DNA of 64,000 nt from positions 1-64,000 of the forward strand of contig CACGCL010000003.1 in the NCBI GenBank assembly GCA_902571525.1. The letters are read 5' to 3'. The DNA is from an uncultured Pelagibacteraceae bacterium (GTDB lineage Bacteria > Pseudomonadota > Alphaproteobacteria > Pelagibacterales > Pelagibacteraceae). Positions within the stretch are counted from its first letter, which is position 1; every line of letters begins with the position of its first letter. A program made the translations under genes and the position numbers. A model generated the notes under the pieces. It did no database searches. It worked only from the letters and a program-made list of their open reading frames with translations, and was not told the DNA's origin. Below are positions 42,831-52,459 of the stretch, one piece after another.

Positions 42831-43435
42831 ATGATTAAAAATATTTATAATAGATCAATTAAAATTGCTGGTCACAAAAATTCTAAAAAATTTTTAGGTT
42901 TTATATCTTTCATAGAAAGCTTTATTTTCCCTATTCCACCAGATGTATTTATAATTCCTATGACAATTGCTAAGAAAAACGAATGGAAAAAAAATAGCTT
43001 TAATAGCAACAACTGGATCTGTGTTAGGTGCTTGTTTAGGATATTTAATAGGATTTATTTTTTTTAATGAGATTGGAATTAAAATATTTGAATTATACGG
43101 AGTTGATAACGCTAATTTTTTTAAAAGATAAGGTTTCTTCTGATGGTGGAACAATTGCTTGGATAACCTTACTTGCGATTGCAGGATTTACACCTGTTCC
43201 CTTTAAGCTACTAACTATTACAAGTGGGTTTGTACATTTTAATTTTTTTTATTTTGTCATAGTCTCCCTTTTCACAAGAGGATCTAGATTTTTCATTATT
43301 TCCTTTCTTCTAGGTAATTTTGGTGTTGCAATGAAAAAAATTATTGAAAAAAAGCTTTTGCCAGTCTCAATATTGATTTCTATAATAATTATAATTTTTG
43401 CATTTTTTGTATATAAGTTCCTTATAAATTTTTAA
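42831..43435 (+). CDS. YqaA/DedA-type membrane protein (two frameshifts)
   Basis: About 200 residues after removal of one base in the A8 run at 42987-42994 and one in T7A4 at 43116-43126. The opening FLGFISFIESFIFPIPPDVF matches YqaA-family VTT (SNARE-associated) membrane proteins. GYLIGFIFFNEIG and FTPVPFKLLTITSGF follow, with at least four hydrophobic helices. Related DedA proteins are lipid-carrier flippases or scramblases; the YqaA branch is uncharacterised. It is followed five bases later by dsbB. Confidence 0.8.
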
Positions 43436-43440
43436 AATAA

Positions 43441-43919
43441 ATGTCTAACCAAATAATTAGGTACTTTTTTTATTCACATTTGCTGTAAGTTTTTTTTCTT
43501 TAGCTGCAGCTTTTTATATTGAATATATTCTTGGTTTTAAACCATGTGTATTATGCTTATATCAAAGAATACCTTATACTTTAGCCCTAATAATTAGTTT
43601 AATAGCTTTTTTTTACAATAATAAAAATATATTATTAAAATTTTTAGTTCTTACTTTTATTTCAAGTATTCTAATATCAGGTTATCATGTTAGTATTGAA
43701 AATGGTATTATCGAACCAATATTTTCGTGTACAGGTGAAAATACCAATATCATCGATAAAGAAGAAATATTGAAATCTCTTAAAGATAATACTCAGGTTG
43801 ATTGTAAAGACGTAAATTTTTTATTGTTTGGGGTTTCGCTTGCGACCTTAAATTTTATAAATTCGTTTGTTTTTACTTTGATCATTGTCTATATACTCAG
43901 ATATGCAAAAAAAAAGTAA
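43441..43919 (+). CDS. dsbB: disulfide bond formation protein DsbB (one frameshift)
   Basis: About 159 residues after adding one T in the T7 run at 43465-43471. Four membrane helices, the first periplasmic pair CVLC in KPCVLCLYQRIPY (the quinone-linked cysteines) and a second pair in FSCTGENTN and VDCKDVNF are visible. DsbB passes electrons from DsbA to ubiquinone. As written the frame ends after 15 codons. The last 17 bases overlap the coq7 ATG at 43903. The pairing with a quinone-biosynthesis gene fits its use of ubiquinone. Confidence 0.85.
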
Positions 43920-44439
43920 TAAAAAAAAAATTGAAGAATTTATTAGAGTTGATCATGCAGGTGAGAGAGGTGCTATTAAAATTTACGAAGGTCAATTATT
44001 AGCTTTAAATACCATAGTTAAAAATGAAGAGTTAAAAAAAACTATCGAACATATGAAAGAGCACGAAGTAGAACATTGTGAATTTTTTGAGAAAGAGATA
44101 AAAAAAAGAGGAATTGAACCAACTAAATTTTTACCTTTATGGGACCTTTTAGGTTTAGGCTTAGGTTTTGGAAGTACTCTGTTGGGAAAAAAAGCAGCGA
44201 TGCTTTGTACTGCATCTGTTGAAGAGGTAATAGATGAACATTACTTTAATCAGATAAAAGAAATCAAAAATGATGAAAAAGTTTTGAGAAAAAAAATAGA
44301 AAAATTTAGACAAGATGAAATAGATCACAAAGAAATTGCATATGATGAAGGAGCGACAAAAGATGGCTTGTATTCAATATTTGATAAAGTGATAAAAACT
44401 GGGTCTAAAATTGCAATCAATATATCTGAAAAAATTTAA
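43903..44439 (+). CDS. coq7: demethoxyubiquinone hydroxylase Coq7
   Basis: A 178-residue diiron hydroxylase from the ATG at 43903; an upstream TTG start at 43885 would only add residues inside dsbB. Iron ligands are seen in RVDHAGERGAIKIYEGQ, the EHEVEHCEFFEKE helix with ExxH, VEEVIDEHY and DEIDHKEIAYDEG. It hydroxylates the ring in ubiquinone synthesis (step otherwise done by UbiF) and needs O2. The length is typical of alphaproteobacterial Coq7. It ends next to a convergent HNH gene. Confidence 0.93.
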   Translation: MQKKSNKKKIEEFIRVDHAGERGAIKIYEGQLLALNTIVKNEELKKTIEHMKEHEVEHCEFFEKEIKKRGIEPTKFLPLWDLLGLGLGFGSTLLGKKAAMLCTASVEEVIDEHYFNQIKEIKNDEKVLRKKIEKFRQDEIDHKEIAYDEGATKDGLYSIFDKVIKTGSKIAINISEKI

Positions 44440-45006
44440 TTAAGGTTCAAGTTCAACGTCCCAATATAAATAGTCCATCCAACTCTTATGTAAAAAATTT
44501 GGTGGAAAATTTCTACCATTTCTATGAAGGTCTTCTGTGGTAGGTTGAAAAGGTCTTTGATTTAATTTCATGCCTGATTTTTCTAATAATCGACCACCTT
44601 TTTTTACATTACAATCTGAACAAGCTGTTACAACGTTATCCCAATCAGTTTTTCCTCCTTTTGATCTTGGCAATAAATGATCAAAGGTTAATTCATGTTT
44701 ACTTCCGCAATACTGACATGAAAATTTATCTCTTAAAAAAACATTAAATCTTGTAAAATTTGGATTAGAAAGTGGTTTGATGTAACTCTTAAGCGCAATA
44801 ACACTTGGAAGTTTCATGCTAAATGAAGGGCTTCTTATTACTCTATCATAATAGGAAACTATTGAAACTCTATCTAAAAAAACAGATTTAATTGAGTCTT
44901 GCCAGCTCCACAAAGACAATGGATAATAACTTAAAGGTCTATAATCTGCATTTAATACAAGTGCAGGACATTTTTCTAATGATACATTGTGATCTTTAAA
45001 ATTCAT
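44440..45006 (-). CDS. HNH endonuclease family protein
   Basis: A 188-residue protein with a C-terminal HNH domain at about residues 95-135. Zinc cysteines occur in CQYCG and CSDCN, with the catalytic histidine in LTFDHLLPRSKGG and the asparagine in DWDNV. The N-terminal part (VLNADYRPLSYYPLSLWSWQDSIK) is that of the widespread cyanobacterial/alphaproteobacterial HNH family, which is not part of restriction clusters. Its real target is unknown. The gene is separated by 57 A/T-rich bases from the esterase gene. Confidence 0.9.
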   Translation of the reverse strand: MNFKDHNVSLEKCPALVLNADYRPLSYYPLSLWSWQDSIKSVFLDRVSIVSYYDRVIRSPSFSMKLPSVIALKSYIKPLSNPNFTRFNVFLRDKFSCQYCGSKHELTFDHLLPRSKGGKTDWDNVVTACSDCNVKKGGRLLEKSGMKLNQRPFQPTTEDLHRNGRNFPPNFLHKSWMDYLYWDVELEP

Positions 45007-45063
45007 AAATTAAATTAACCCAAAAAAAAAATTAATTCAATGCTTCAAATTGTTAAATTTAAT

Positions 45064-45723
45064 TTAATTAATATTAAATATTTTTTTTATAAATTTTAAA
45101 CCAAAACTTGATGCCTCCATAGGTATATGATGGCCACAATTTTTGATTATTTCTAATTTAACTGGAATTTTATTTCGCTCCAGGAAATCTTTGGCTTCTA
45201 AAGAATTTACACAAGGAACAATATCATCATTTTCACCGTGTATTAACAAAGTCTCTGGTTTAAAGGTTATTCTTTTAGACAAGTCATTTTTACTAATTAT
45301 TTTTCCAGAAAATCCTAGAATTCCAGAATATTTTTCATCAGATGAAAGACCTACACTAATTGACATCATGCAACCTTGGCTAAATCCAGATAAGCATATT
45401 TTCGAATTAGGTAGAGAAAATTTTTTCTTAATTTCATTTAAAAAGTTTTTCAACACCAATTCATTTTTTTTGCTTTCATTTAAAACAAATTCTTCATCGT
45501 CTTTACTTAGATCAAACCATTGATACCCTAAGGGGTTAATAGAACATACCTCTGGAGCATTTGGACAAACAAAAAGGGTATTCGGGAGAAATCTTTTCCA
45601 ATTTAATACTACTTGAGCAATGTCATTTCCATCACCTCCATAACCATGTAATAATATTACTATATTTTTTATTTCTTTGTCAGAATCAGGTTTTATAAGT
45701 TTTGTATCAAGGCAAAATGTCAT
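45064..45723 (-). CDS. carboxylesterase/phospholipase family hydrolase
   Basis: A 219-residue alpha/beta hydrolase of the YpfH/esterase II group. It has the oxyanion region VILLHGYGGDGND, the nucleophile elbow GFSQGCMMS, the acid in LLIHGENDDIVP and the base in NCGHHIPMEA. There is no signal peptide. These enzymes hydrolyse small esters or lysophospholipids. The substrate is unknown. Confidence 0.9.
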   Translation of the reverse strand: MTFCLDTKLIKPDSDKEIKNIVILLHGYGGDGNDIAQVVLNWKRFLPNTLFVCPNAPEVCSINPLGYQWFDLSKDDEEFVLNESKKNELVLKNFLNEIKKKFSLPNSKICLSGFSQGCMMSISVGLSSDEKYSGILGFSGKIISKNDLSKRITFKPETLLIHGENDDIVPCVNSLEAKDFLERNKIPVKLEIIKNCGHHIPMEASSFGLKFIKKIFNIN

Positions 45724-45775
45724 AAATAAATTATTTTATTTTTTTTTAATATTAATGTAATAAGTGTTTTTTTTT

Positions 45776-45979
45776 ATGGTTTCAGAAATTTTTATAAAAG
45801 TTATAGCAATAGTACTAATATTATCTGTTGCGATAGTTTTGATTTTAGGTATTGGTACTCTTTTTAAGGGAGGTTCAGCTAGCAAAAAATATTCAAATAA
45901 ACTTATGCAGCTAAGGGTTCTTTTGCAGTTTATCGCCATTATAGTTTTAGTTTGTCTTGCATATTTTTTTAAAGATTAA
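45776..45979 (+). CDS. small twin-transmembrane protein (HIG1-like)
   Basis: A 67-residue protein from the ATG at 45776; an upstream non-ATG start at 45764 is less likely. Two hydrophobic helices (residues 4-25 and about 45-63) flank the conserved turn LFKGGSASKKYSNKLMQLRVLLQ. This matches the alphaproteobacterial twin transmembrane family related to HIG1 proteins, which associate with respiratory complexes in mitochondria. A respiratory role is inference. Its end overlaps the convergent TlpA-like gene by four bases. Confidence 0.75.
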   Translation: MVSEIFIKVIAIVLILSVAIVLILGIGTLFKGGSASKKYSNKLMQLRVLLQFIAIIVLVCLAYFFKD

Positions 45980-46503
45980 TCAAATGTCCGAAGCCATGTT
46001 TTAAAATTTTCATCTTGAAAATCTATAGACCCAACAATTCTTGCAATTTCTTCACCATCTTTATCAATTATCAGTGTTGTTGGAACCCCTCTTAGTAAAA
46101 ACTTTTTTGCTAACCTAACATCAGTATCAAAAAAAATATCCAAATTTTTGATTTTTGTTTCTCTATAAAATTCGTCAATTTTTTTTTTTTTTTCTTGACC
46201 AATATTTATTGGTAAAATTTCTATATTCTTAAATTTTTGATCAACAGCGAGTTTATCTAATGATGGCATTTCCTCTTTGCATGGTTCACACCAGGTTGCC
46301 CAAAAATTCAATAATAGTAACTTTCCATTAAAGTTTGCTAAATCAATGTCCTTATCAAATCTATTTTTGAAAGATACATTCTCATATTTTTTTAGTTTTT
46401 CGTGGATAATCAAATTTTTTGGTAAATTTAAATCTTTTGAATGACTACTAAATGTAGAAAAAATAATTATAACTGTTATAAAAAATTTAATTAAATTACA
46501 CAT
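45976..46503 (-). CDS. TlpA-like periplasmic thioredoxin
   Basis: A 175-residue protein with an N-terminal signal or anchor (residues 1-20, hydrophobic, ending SSHS) and a thioredoxin fold. The active site is FWATWCEPCKEEM, and the cis-proline region is RGVPTTLIID. TlpA/ResA proteins reduce disulfides of cytochrome c apoproteins or copper-site proteins outside the membrane. It is divergent from argH and convergent with the twin-transmembrane gene. Confidence 0.9.
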   Translation of the reverse strand: MCNLIKFFITVIIIFSTFSSHSKDLNLPKNLIIHEKLKKYENVSFKNRFDKDIDLANFNGKLLLLNFWATWCEPCKEEMPSLDKLAVDQKFKNIEILPINIGQEKKKKIDEFYRETKIKNLDIFFDTDVRLAKKFLLRGVPTTLIIDKDGEEIARIVGSIDFQDENFKTWLRTFD

Positions 46504-46526
46504 ACTAAATATAATTAGTAATTATC

Positions 46527-47921
46527 ATGAGAAAAAATAAAAACAACTATGCAGTTTGGAGTACACGCGTTAAAAAAAAAACCTCAAGTACTTTTAAGAA
46601 AGCAGGTTCATCAATTAATATAGATAAACGTTTGTACAAAGAGGATATAAAGGGTTCGATTGTGCATACAGAGATGCTTTACAAACAAAAAATTATTTCA
46701 ATCAAAACTAAAGATAAAATTTTATGGGGATTAAATAGGATTAAAAATGAGATTGAGAAAAGAAAATTTAAATTTGATATTTCTATGGAAGATATTCACA
46801 TGAATATTGAAAGTAGATTATTTGAATTAATTGGCGATGATGCCGGTTTTATGCATACCGCAAGATCAAGGAATGATCAAGTTTTAACAGATCTTAAGAT
46901 GTGGATGAAAGATTCAGTAAATGAAATTGATAAATTATTATTAAGAGTAATCAAAAGCTTACTTAATAATTCGCAGAAAAATATAAAAACTATTTTACCA
47001 GGATTTACGCATCTGAAAAATGCTCAACCAATTTCTCTATCACATTATTTTTTGTCATGTGTTGAAATGTTTAATCGAGATAAAAAAAGATTTAAGAATA
47101 GTTATGATAGTTTAAATGAAAATCCTTTGGGTGTTTGTGCAATTTCTGGCACTTCTTTTAAAATTGATAGATGGTATACAACAAAAAAACTTAAATTTAG
47201 TAAGCCTACAAATAACTCTATAGATACAGTATCGGATAGAGATTTTGTATTAGATTTTTTATATAATGTTGCAGTATGTACAATGCATATTTCTAGAATT
47301 TCAGAAGAATTAATTATTTGGAATTCTGATCAATTTAATTTTATAAAGTTAAAAGACAATTTAGTAACTGGCTCTTCTATTATGCCACAAAAAAAAAATC
47401 CTGATACTTTAGAATATTTAAGAGGAAAAACGGGTGTAAGCTATGGTTCTCTGATCTCTATGCTTACAATTGTAAAGGGACTACCTTTATCATATTTTAA
47501 AGACTTGCAAGACGATAAGGAGCTAGTGTTTAATTCATTTGATACTTTAAAAAATAGTTTGTTAATATTCGATGAGGTCTTGAAAGGTTTAATAGTTAAT
47601 AAAGCACAAATGCTCAATGCAGCAAGCAAGGGTTATATAACTGCAACTGATCTAGCTGATAGTATGGTTAAAAATTTAAACATTACTTTTAGAGAATCTT
47701 ATAAAATAACTTCAAGAATTGTAAATTTTGCAGAAAGATTAAATTTATCACTTGAAGACATAAACTTAGATCAAATGAAAGATATTGATAAAAGACTAAA
47801 TAATGAAATTCTAGAACAAACAAAGTTAAAAAATTCAGTTAACTCAAAGAAATCATATGGAGGAACATCTTTTGAAAACATTAAGAAAATGATAAATAAA
47901 CTTAAAAAGGAAATTAAATGA
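46527..47921 (+). CDS. argH: argininosuccinate lyase
   Basis: A 464-residue member of the fumarase/aspartase superfamily with AVWSTRVKK at the N-terminus and the signature loop GSSIMPQKKNPDTLEYLRGK. It splits argininosuccinate into arginine and fumarate. Usual length and no frame problem. It is the first gene of argH-lptM-lysA-plsC; the next gene's ATG overlaps its stop. Confidence 0.96.
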   Translation: MRKNKNNYAVWSTRVKKKTSSTFKKAGSSINIDKRLYKEDIKGSIVHTEMLYKQKIISIKTKDKILWGLNRIKNEIEKRKFKFDISMEDIHMNIESRLFELIGDDAGFMHTARSRNDQVLTDLKMWMKDSVNEIDKLLLRVIKSLLNNSQKNIKTILPGFTHLKNAQPISLSHYFLSCVEMFNRDKKRFKNSYDSLNENPLGVCAISGTSFKIDRWYTTKKLKFSKPTNNSIDTVSDRDFVLDFLYNVAVCTMHISRISEELIIWNSDQFNFIKLKDNLVTGSSIMPQKKNPDTLEYLRGKTGVSYGSLISMLTIVKGLPLSYFKDLQDDKELVFNSFDTLKNSLLIFDEVLKGLIVNKAQMLNAASKGYITATDLADSMVKNLNITFRESYKITSRIVNFAERLNLSLEDINLDQMKDIDKRLNNEILEQTKLKNSVNSKKSYGGTSFENIKKMINKLKKEIK

Positions 47922-48034
47922 AAAATTTTTTATTTGTTATAATTATATTTTTATCTTTAATCTCATGTGGAAAAAAAGGAGACCCTGAATACAAAGCTGA
48001 TAAAAAGACTGAAAATCACAGATCCAAAATTTAA
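47918..48034 (+). CDS. lptM: LptM-like small lipoprotein
   Basis: A 38-residue lipoprotein, too short to be picked up by most calls. MKNFLFVIIIFLSLISCGKKG gives a hydrophobic signal of about 16 residues, lipobox LISC and a charged GKKGDPEY tail. A small YifL/LptM lipoprotein directly before lysA is a conserved proteobacterial arrangement; in E. coli LptM helps fold the LPS translocon LptDE. Here the ATG overlaps the argH stop and the stop overlaps the lysA ATG. AAAGGA six bases upstream is a fair ribosome-binding site. Confidence 0.8.
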   Translation: MKNFLFVIIIFLSLISCGKKGDPEYKADKKTENHRSKI

Positions 48035-49248
48035 TGAATTATAAGAATAATAATTTTTATGTAGAAAAAATTAAAGCAGAAAAATTAATTAAAAAATATG
48101 GATCTCCTATTTATTGTTATTCAAATAAAAGCTTAGTTGACAACATCAATAATTTTAAAAACTCATTTAAATCCTTCAAACCATTAATTTGTTTCTCCGT
48201 TAAATCAAATTATAATTCAACAATACTTAAAATTATTAAAAGTCATGGTCTTGGAGCCGATGTTGTTTCAGATGGTGAATTAAAAAAAGTATTATCTTTA
48301 GGATTTAAGCCTAATAGAATTGTTTACTCTGGTGTTGGAAAAAAATTTAGTGAACTAAAATTTGCCATAAATAAAAATGTACTTCTTATAAATGTTGAGT
48401 CTGAAAGTGAACTAAACAACGTAGAAAAATTAGCTAAAATGTTTAAAAAAAAAGTAAATATTGGACTTAGATTAAATCCAAATATAGATGCAAAGACTAA
48501 TACAAAAATATCAACAGGTAGAATGCAAGATAAATTTGGATTGAGTGTAAGTGATATAATTAAAATTTTGAAAAAATTTAAAAATTCACTTCATATTAAA
48601 ATTAAATGTTTAAGTGTACATATTGGAAGCCAGATAACTCAAAACAAACCTTACAATAATGTACTTATTAAGATAAATAAGATTTTAGCTAAATCAAAAT
48701 ACAAATTTGAGTATATTGATTTAGGAGGGGGTATGGGTATTAAGTATAATCAAAATACTAAAAAATTAAATTATTCCAAACTTTCAAAAAATATTTTGAA
48801 GTTTTCAAAAAAAAATAATTGTAAAATAATTTTTGAACCAGGTCGTTCAATCGTAGGTAATGCAGCTGTTTTGTTAACTAAAGTAATTTATATTAAGAAT
48901 AGTATAAACAAAAAATTTATAATTATAGACGCAGGTATGAATGATTTGATACGTCCTGCTCTGTATAATTCAACACATGATATAATTCCACTTAATAGAA
49001 AATCATCTAAAAATTCTATCTCTCACGATTTTGTTGGACCAATATGCGAAACATCTGATCGCTTTTTGAGAATAAAAAGTTATCAAAAAATAAGTGAGGG
49101 AGATAATTTAGCTATCAAAGACGTTGGAGCTTACGGTATTGTTTTAGCTTCAAATTATAACTTACGACCGCGTCCAATAGAAATAATTGTTAAAAATTCA
49201 ATTGTAAAGAAAATAAGTAAGAAGCAAAATTTAAATGACATAATTTAA
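48034..49248 (+). CDS. lysA: diaminopimelate decarboxylase
   Basis: A 404-residue fold-III PLP enzyme. The PLP lysine is in ICFSVKSNYN (about residue 58), the phosphate-binding glycines are in DLGGGMGI, with EPGRSIVGNA next. The catalytic cysteine is in GPICETSD, and GAYGIVLASNYN closes the site. It makes lysine from meso-diaminopimelate. The start overlaps the lptM stop. Confidence 0.96.
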   Translation: MNYKNNNFYVEKIKAEKLIKKYGSPIYCYSNKSLVDNINNFKNSFKSFKPLICFSVKSNYNSTILKIIKSHGLGADVVSDGELKKVLSLGFKPNRIVYSGVGKKFSELKFAINKNVLLINVESESELNNVEKLAKMFKKKVNIGLRLNPNIDAKTNTKISTGRMQDKFGLSVSDIIKILKKFKNSLHIKIKCLSVHIGSQITQNKPYNNVLIKINKILAKSKYKFEYIDLGGGMGIKYNQNTKKLNYSKLSKNILKFSKKNNCKIIFEPGRSIVGNAAVLLTKVIYIKNSINKKFIIIDAGMNDLIRPALYNSTHDIIPLNRKSSKNSISHDFVGPICETSDRFLRIKSYQKISEGDNLAIKDVGAYGIVLASNYNLRPRPIEIIVKNSIVKKISKKQNLNDII

Positions 49249-49252
49249 ATCA

Positions 49253-49954
49253 ATGATAAGAAATATTATTTTTTTATTTATTTTCTATTTCGGATTAATT
49301 TTTTTTCTAATTTTATTTTTACCTAGTTTAATATTTCCTAATTACTTTGTTACTATTGGTGGTAAAACCTTGGGATTTTGGACCGCATTTTGTCTTAAGT
49401 ATTTAATGTCAACCAAAATAGAAGTTAAAGGAACTGAAAATATTATAAATGATAATAAGTATTTTGTAGTTAGCTCTCACCAATCAATTTTTGAAACTTT
49501 TTTTTTACAAACAATATTTAATAATTCAGTATTTATATTAAAAAAAGAACTTATAAAAATACCTGTGTTCGGTTGGTATTTAAAAAAATTAGGCTGTATT
49601 TCAATTGATAGAGATAAAATATCTCGGGAAAATCTCAATTTCTCCGAGGAGGTTAGTAAAATAATTAAAAAAACAGATAAGACTTTGATAATTTTTCCAC
49701 AAGGGACAAGAAAAAGTTCTGACGATAGATCAAAGTTTAAAAAAGGTTTTTCAAGAATTTATAGTGATCTAAAAATTGCATGTTTGCCTGTTGCAATTAA
49801 TTCTGGAAAAGTGTGGCCTAAAAAAGGAATCATAATACCTAATCAAAAAATTACAGTTTCAATATTAAATATTTTACCACCCGGGATGACACAAGATAAA
49901 TTTGCAAGTGACGTAGAACAAATTATTTATAATGAACTCGAAAAAATCTCTTAA
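49253..49954 (+). CDS. plsC: 1-acyl-sn-glycerol-3-phosphate acyltransferase
   Basis: A 233-residue membrane enzyme. A long N-terminal hydrophobic segment (residues 4-32) is followed by the catalytic HX4E motif in SSHQSIFETFFLQ, where alphaproteobacterial enzymes often have Glu instead of Asp, and by the substrate motif FPQGTRKSSDD. It acylates lysophosphatidate to phosphatidate for phospholipids. It is the last gene of the argH unit and is convergent with dnaN. Confidence 0.9.
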   Translation: MIRNIIFLFIFYFGLIFFLILFLPSLIFPNYFVTIGGKTLGFWTAFCLKYLMSTKIEVKGTENIINDNKYFVVSSHQSIFETFFLQTIFNNSVFILKKELIKIPVFGWYLKKLGCISIDRDKISRENLNFSEEVSKIIKKTDKTLIIFPQGTRKSSDDRSKFKKGFSRIYSDLKIACLPVAINSGKVWPKKGIIIPNQKITVSILNILPPGMTQDKFASDVEQIIYNELEKIS

Positions 49955-49956
49955 AA

Positions 49957-51069
49957 TTAACCTTTCATTGGCATAATTACAAATATACTATCAAAATCGT
50001 TAGGGTCTTTAATTAAAGCCGGTGAACCAATATCATTAAAATATATTTCAATATTTTCTCCCTCTAACTGACTTGCAACATCAATTAAATATTTTGAGTT
50101 AAAACTAATATCTAAATCATAATCAAAATTAACTGAAAGTGTTTCTTTCCCGTCACCACTATTTGTATTATTCACAGATAGATCTAATTTATTTTTTGAC
50201 AAACTAAATCTAACACCATCTTTTTTGTCTGTTGAGACTGAGGCAACTCTATCTACACTATGATGAAATGATTCCAAATCTGCCTCTAATTTTTTTTTGT
50301 TATCTTTTGGTATTACTTGAATATAATTGGGAAACTTTCCATCAATAACTTTTGATGTTAAAGTGCTATTATTTAAATAAAATTTTATCTTTGATTTAGA
50401 ATTTAAAATTTTAATGTCTCCGTTTAAATTTTCCAAAAGAGAACACAAATGGTAAATTGTTTTTTTTGGGAGAATTATTGGTTCAAAATCAATTTTTTGA
50501 CTTAATCTCATTTTAGAAATTGACATCCTGTGTGAGTCTGTTGAAACAGCTGTTATATAATTTTTTTCATCATTTTGTGTTATATGTAAAAAAATACCAC
50601 TCAAATAATGTCTTGTCTCATCGTTTGAAATTGAAAATTTGCACTTATTCAAAAGTTTGAGAAATTTTTGTGAATTTATTGTTACTGTTTCTCCACTAAA
50701 GTCATCTTCAGATAATGGAAATTCTTTAGCATCTATACAATTTAACTTAAAAACAGATTTCTCTGATTCTAGTTGCAGCTTACTCTCAGATATACTCTCT
50801 ACATTAATTTTTTTTCCAACAGAAAATTTTCTAACTATATCGTGCATTATAGAGGAATTAGTTGTTGTTTCACCCTCTTCTTTAATCTCTACATTAGATA
50901 TGCTGTGTACAAAAATCATATCTAAATCTGTTGCAGTTATTTTTAAAATTTTGTTTTTTGCCTCAATTAAAACGTTAGAAAGAATAGGCAATGTACTTCT
51001 TCTTTCAATAACATTTTGGCAAAAACCAAGTGACTCTTGTAAATCTTTTTGACTAATACTAAATTTCAT
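49957..51069 (-). CDS. dnaN: DNA polymerase III beta subunit (sliding clamp)
   Basis: A 370-residue three-domain clamp. The start MKFSISQKDLQESLGFCQNVIERRSTLPIL and the C-terminal FIVMPMKG are family features, as is the central HYLSGIFLHI. It encircles DNA and tethers the polymerase. It starts within the last 11 bases of dnaA, so the two are coupled in the standard dnaA-dnaN order. Confidence 0.96.
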   Translation of the reverse strand: MKFSISQKDLQESLGFCQNVIERRSTLPILSNVLIEAKNKILKITATDLDMIFVHSISNVEIKEEGETTTNSSIMHDIVRKFSVGKKINVESISESKLQLESEKSVFKLNCIDAKEFPLSEDDFSGETVTINSQKFLKLLNKCKFSISNDETRHYLSGIFLHITQNDEKNYITAVSTDSHRMSISKMRLSQKIDFEPIILPKKTIYHLCSLLENLNGDIKILNSKSKIKFYLNNSTLTSKVIDGKFPNYIQVIPKDNKKKLEADLESFHHSVDRVASVSTDKKDGVRFSLSKNKLDLSVNNTNSGDGKETLSVNFDYDLDISFNSKYLIDVASQLEGENIEIYFNDIGSPALIKDPNDFDSIFVIMPMKG

Positions 51070-52459
51070 TCTCTTTTTTATACAAAATCTGATTTTTCAA
51101 ATAACTAATTCCATTAGATATATCGTTATTATCGCTTTTTAACTTCTCTATTGTCTTAACAGAATGTATCACAGTAGTGTGGTCTCTATTGGAAAATTCT
51201 CTACCTATTTCAGGTAAAGATTTTGTAGTAAGAGTTTTGGAGAGGTAAATTGCAACTTGTCTGGGTCTAACTAAATACCTGGATCTTCTGGAAGAAAGCA
51301 TTTCATTTTTGCTTATTTTAAAATATTTGCACACCAAAGTTTGTATATTATCAATTGTTATATTAGTTTCATTTACACTTAATAAATCTTTTAAAATTAT
51401 TTTAACTTCGTTTAAATTAGGAGCCCTATTATAAATTCTGGAAAATGACGCAACCCTGTTTAGAGCGCCTACTAATTCTCTAATACTATTACGAATTTCA
51501 CTACTTATAAATTTTAATATTTCTTCAGACAATTTTAATTTTTCACTGTATAAAATATTTAATTCATCGACTTTAGTTTTTAGAATTTTTAAACGTAAAT
51601 CATATTCAGGGCTTTGAATATCAACTACTAAACCTCCAGAAAATCTTGATTTGATCCTTTCTTGTATTTTTATAAGCTTATTAGGTGGTCTATCAGCAGA
51701 TAGAATAACTTGTGAACCTTTATCTATTAAGGAATTAAATGTATGAAAAAATTCTTCTTGCATAGCTTCTTTTCCATTCATAAATTGAATGTCATCAATT
51801 ATTAAAACATCCGTATTTCTAAAATTATCTTTAAATTTTACCATTTCATTCGACTTAATAGCTTTAACGAATTGATACATGAATCTCTCTGCAGATATAA
51901 ATGTAACTTTTTTATCTTCTTTAAGTTTAAGACCAATAGCATTTAATAAATGGGTTTTCCCCATTCCAACACCTGCATATAAATAAAAAGGATTATAATG
52001 TGAAATTTTTTCAGAAACTTTTTTTGCAGCTTCAAAAGCAAGTTTATTACTCTCTCCAATAATAAAATTCTCAAAGGATTTGTTATAATCTATTCTATAA
52101 TATTGAACAAAAGAATCTTTTATAAAGGATATTTTATTTTCTGAATTTTGTTTAATCTCTTTGTTAATACCATCTATTTTATTCTCTATTTTAAACTCGA
52201 TTCTAATTATTTCTTTATTTATCTTTTTAATTGTTCCTAGAATTTGATCAAGGTATCTAGAGACAATCCAGTCTCTAATAAATCTTGTTGATACTGAAAC
52301 CAATATATAGTTTGAGAATTTTTCTTCAAAAACAATTTTTTTTAACCAACTTTCGTAAATTTCATTACCAAATTGATGTCGTAATTCTTTTTGAATAACT
52401 TCCCAGTTAAATTTCTTATCAATACTAACATTTAAATTATTTATCATGGGAAACCCCAT
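51059..52459 (-). CDS. dnaA: chromosomal replication initiator DnaA
   Basis: About 466 residues. It has a helical domain I, then AAA+ with Walker A GVGMGKTH, Walker B VLIIDDIQFM, and a C-terminal DNA-binding domain with the signature REFSNRDHTTVIHSVKTI. Two ATG starts exist, at 52459 and 52447; the second gives MINNLNVSIDKKFNWEVI and is equally likely. It lies 241 bases after rpsT, with no strong DnaA boxes in between. Confidence 0.96.
   Translation of the reverse strand: MGFPMINNLNVSIDKKFNWEVIQKELRHQFGNEIYESWLKKIVFEEKFSNYILVSVSTRFIRDWIVSRYLDQILGTIKKINKEIIRIEFKIENKIDGINKEIKQNSENKISFIKDSFVQYYRIDYNKSFENFIIGESNKLAFEAAKKVSEKISHYNPFYLYAGVGMGKTHLLNAIGLKLKEDKKVTFISAERFMYQFVKAIKSNEMVKFKDNFRNTDVLIIDDIQFMNGKEAMQEEFFHTFNSLIDKGSQVILSADRPPNKLIKIQERIKSRFSGGLVVDIQSPEYDLRLKILKTKVDELNILYSEKLKLSEEILKFISSEIRNSIRELVGALNRVASFSRIYNRAPNLNEVKIILKDLLSVNETNITIDNIQTLVCKYFKISKNEMLSSRRSRYLVRPRQVAIYLSKTLTTKSLPEIGREFSNRDHTTVIHSVKTIEKLKSDNNDISNGISYLKNQILYKKENEI

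Noticed and set aside
50639..51052. 137-residue plus-strand frame inside dnaN
   Set aside because: Antisense shadow of a conserved gene.
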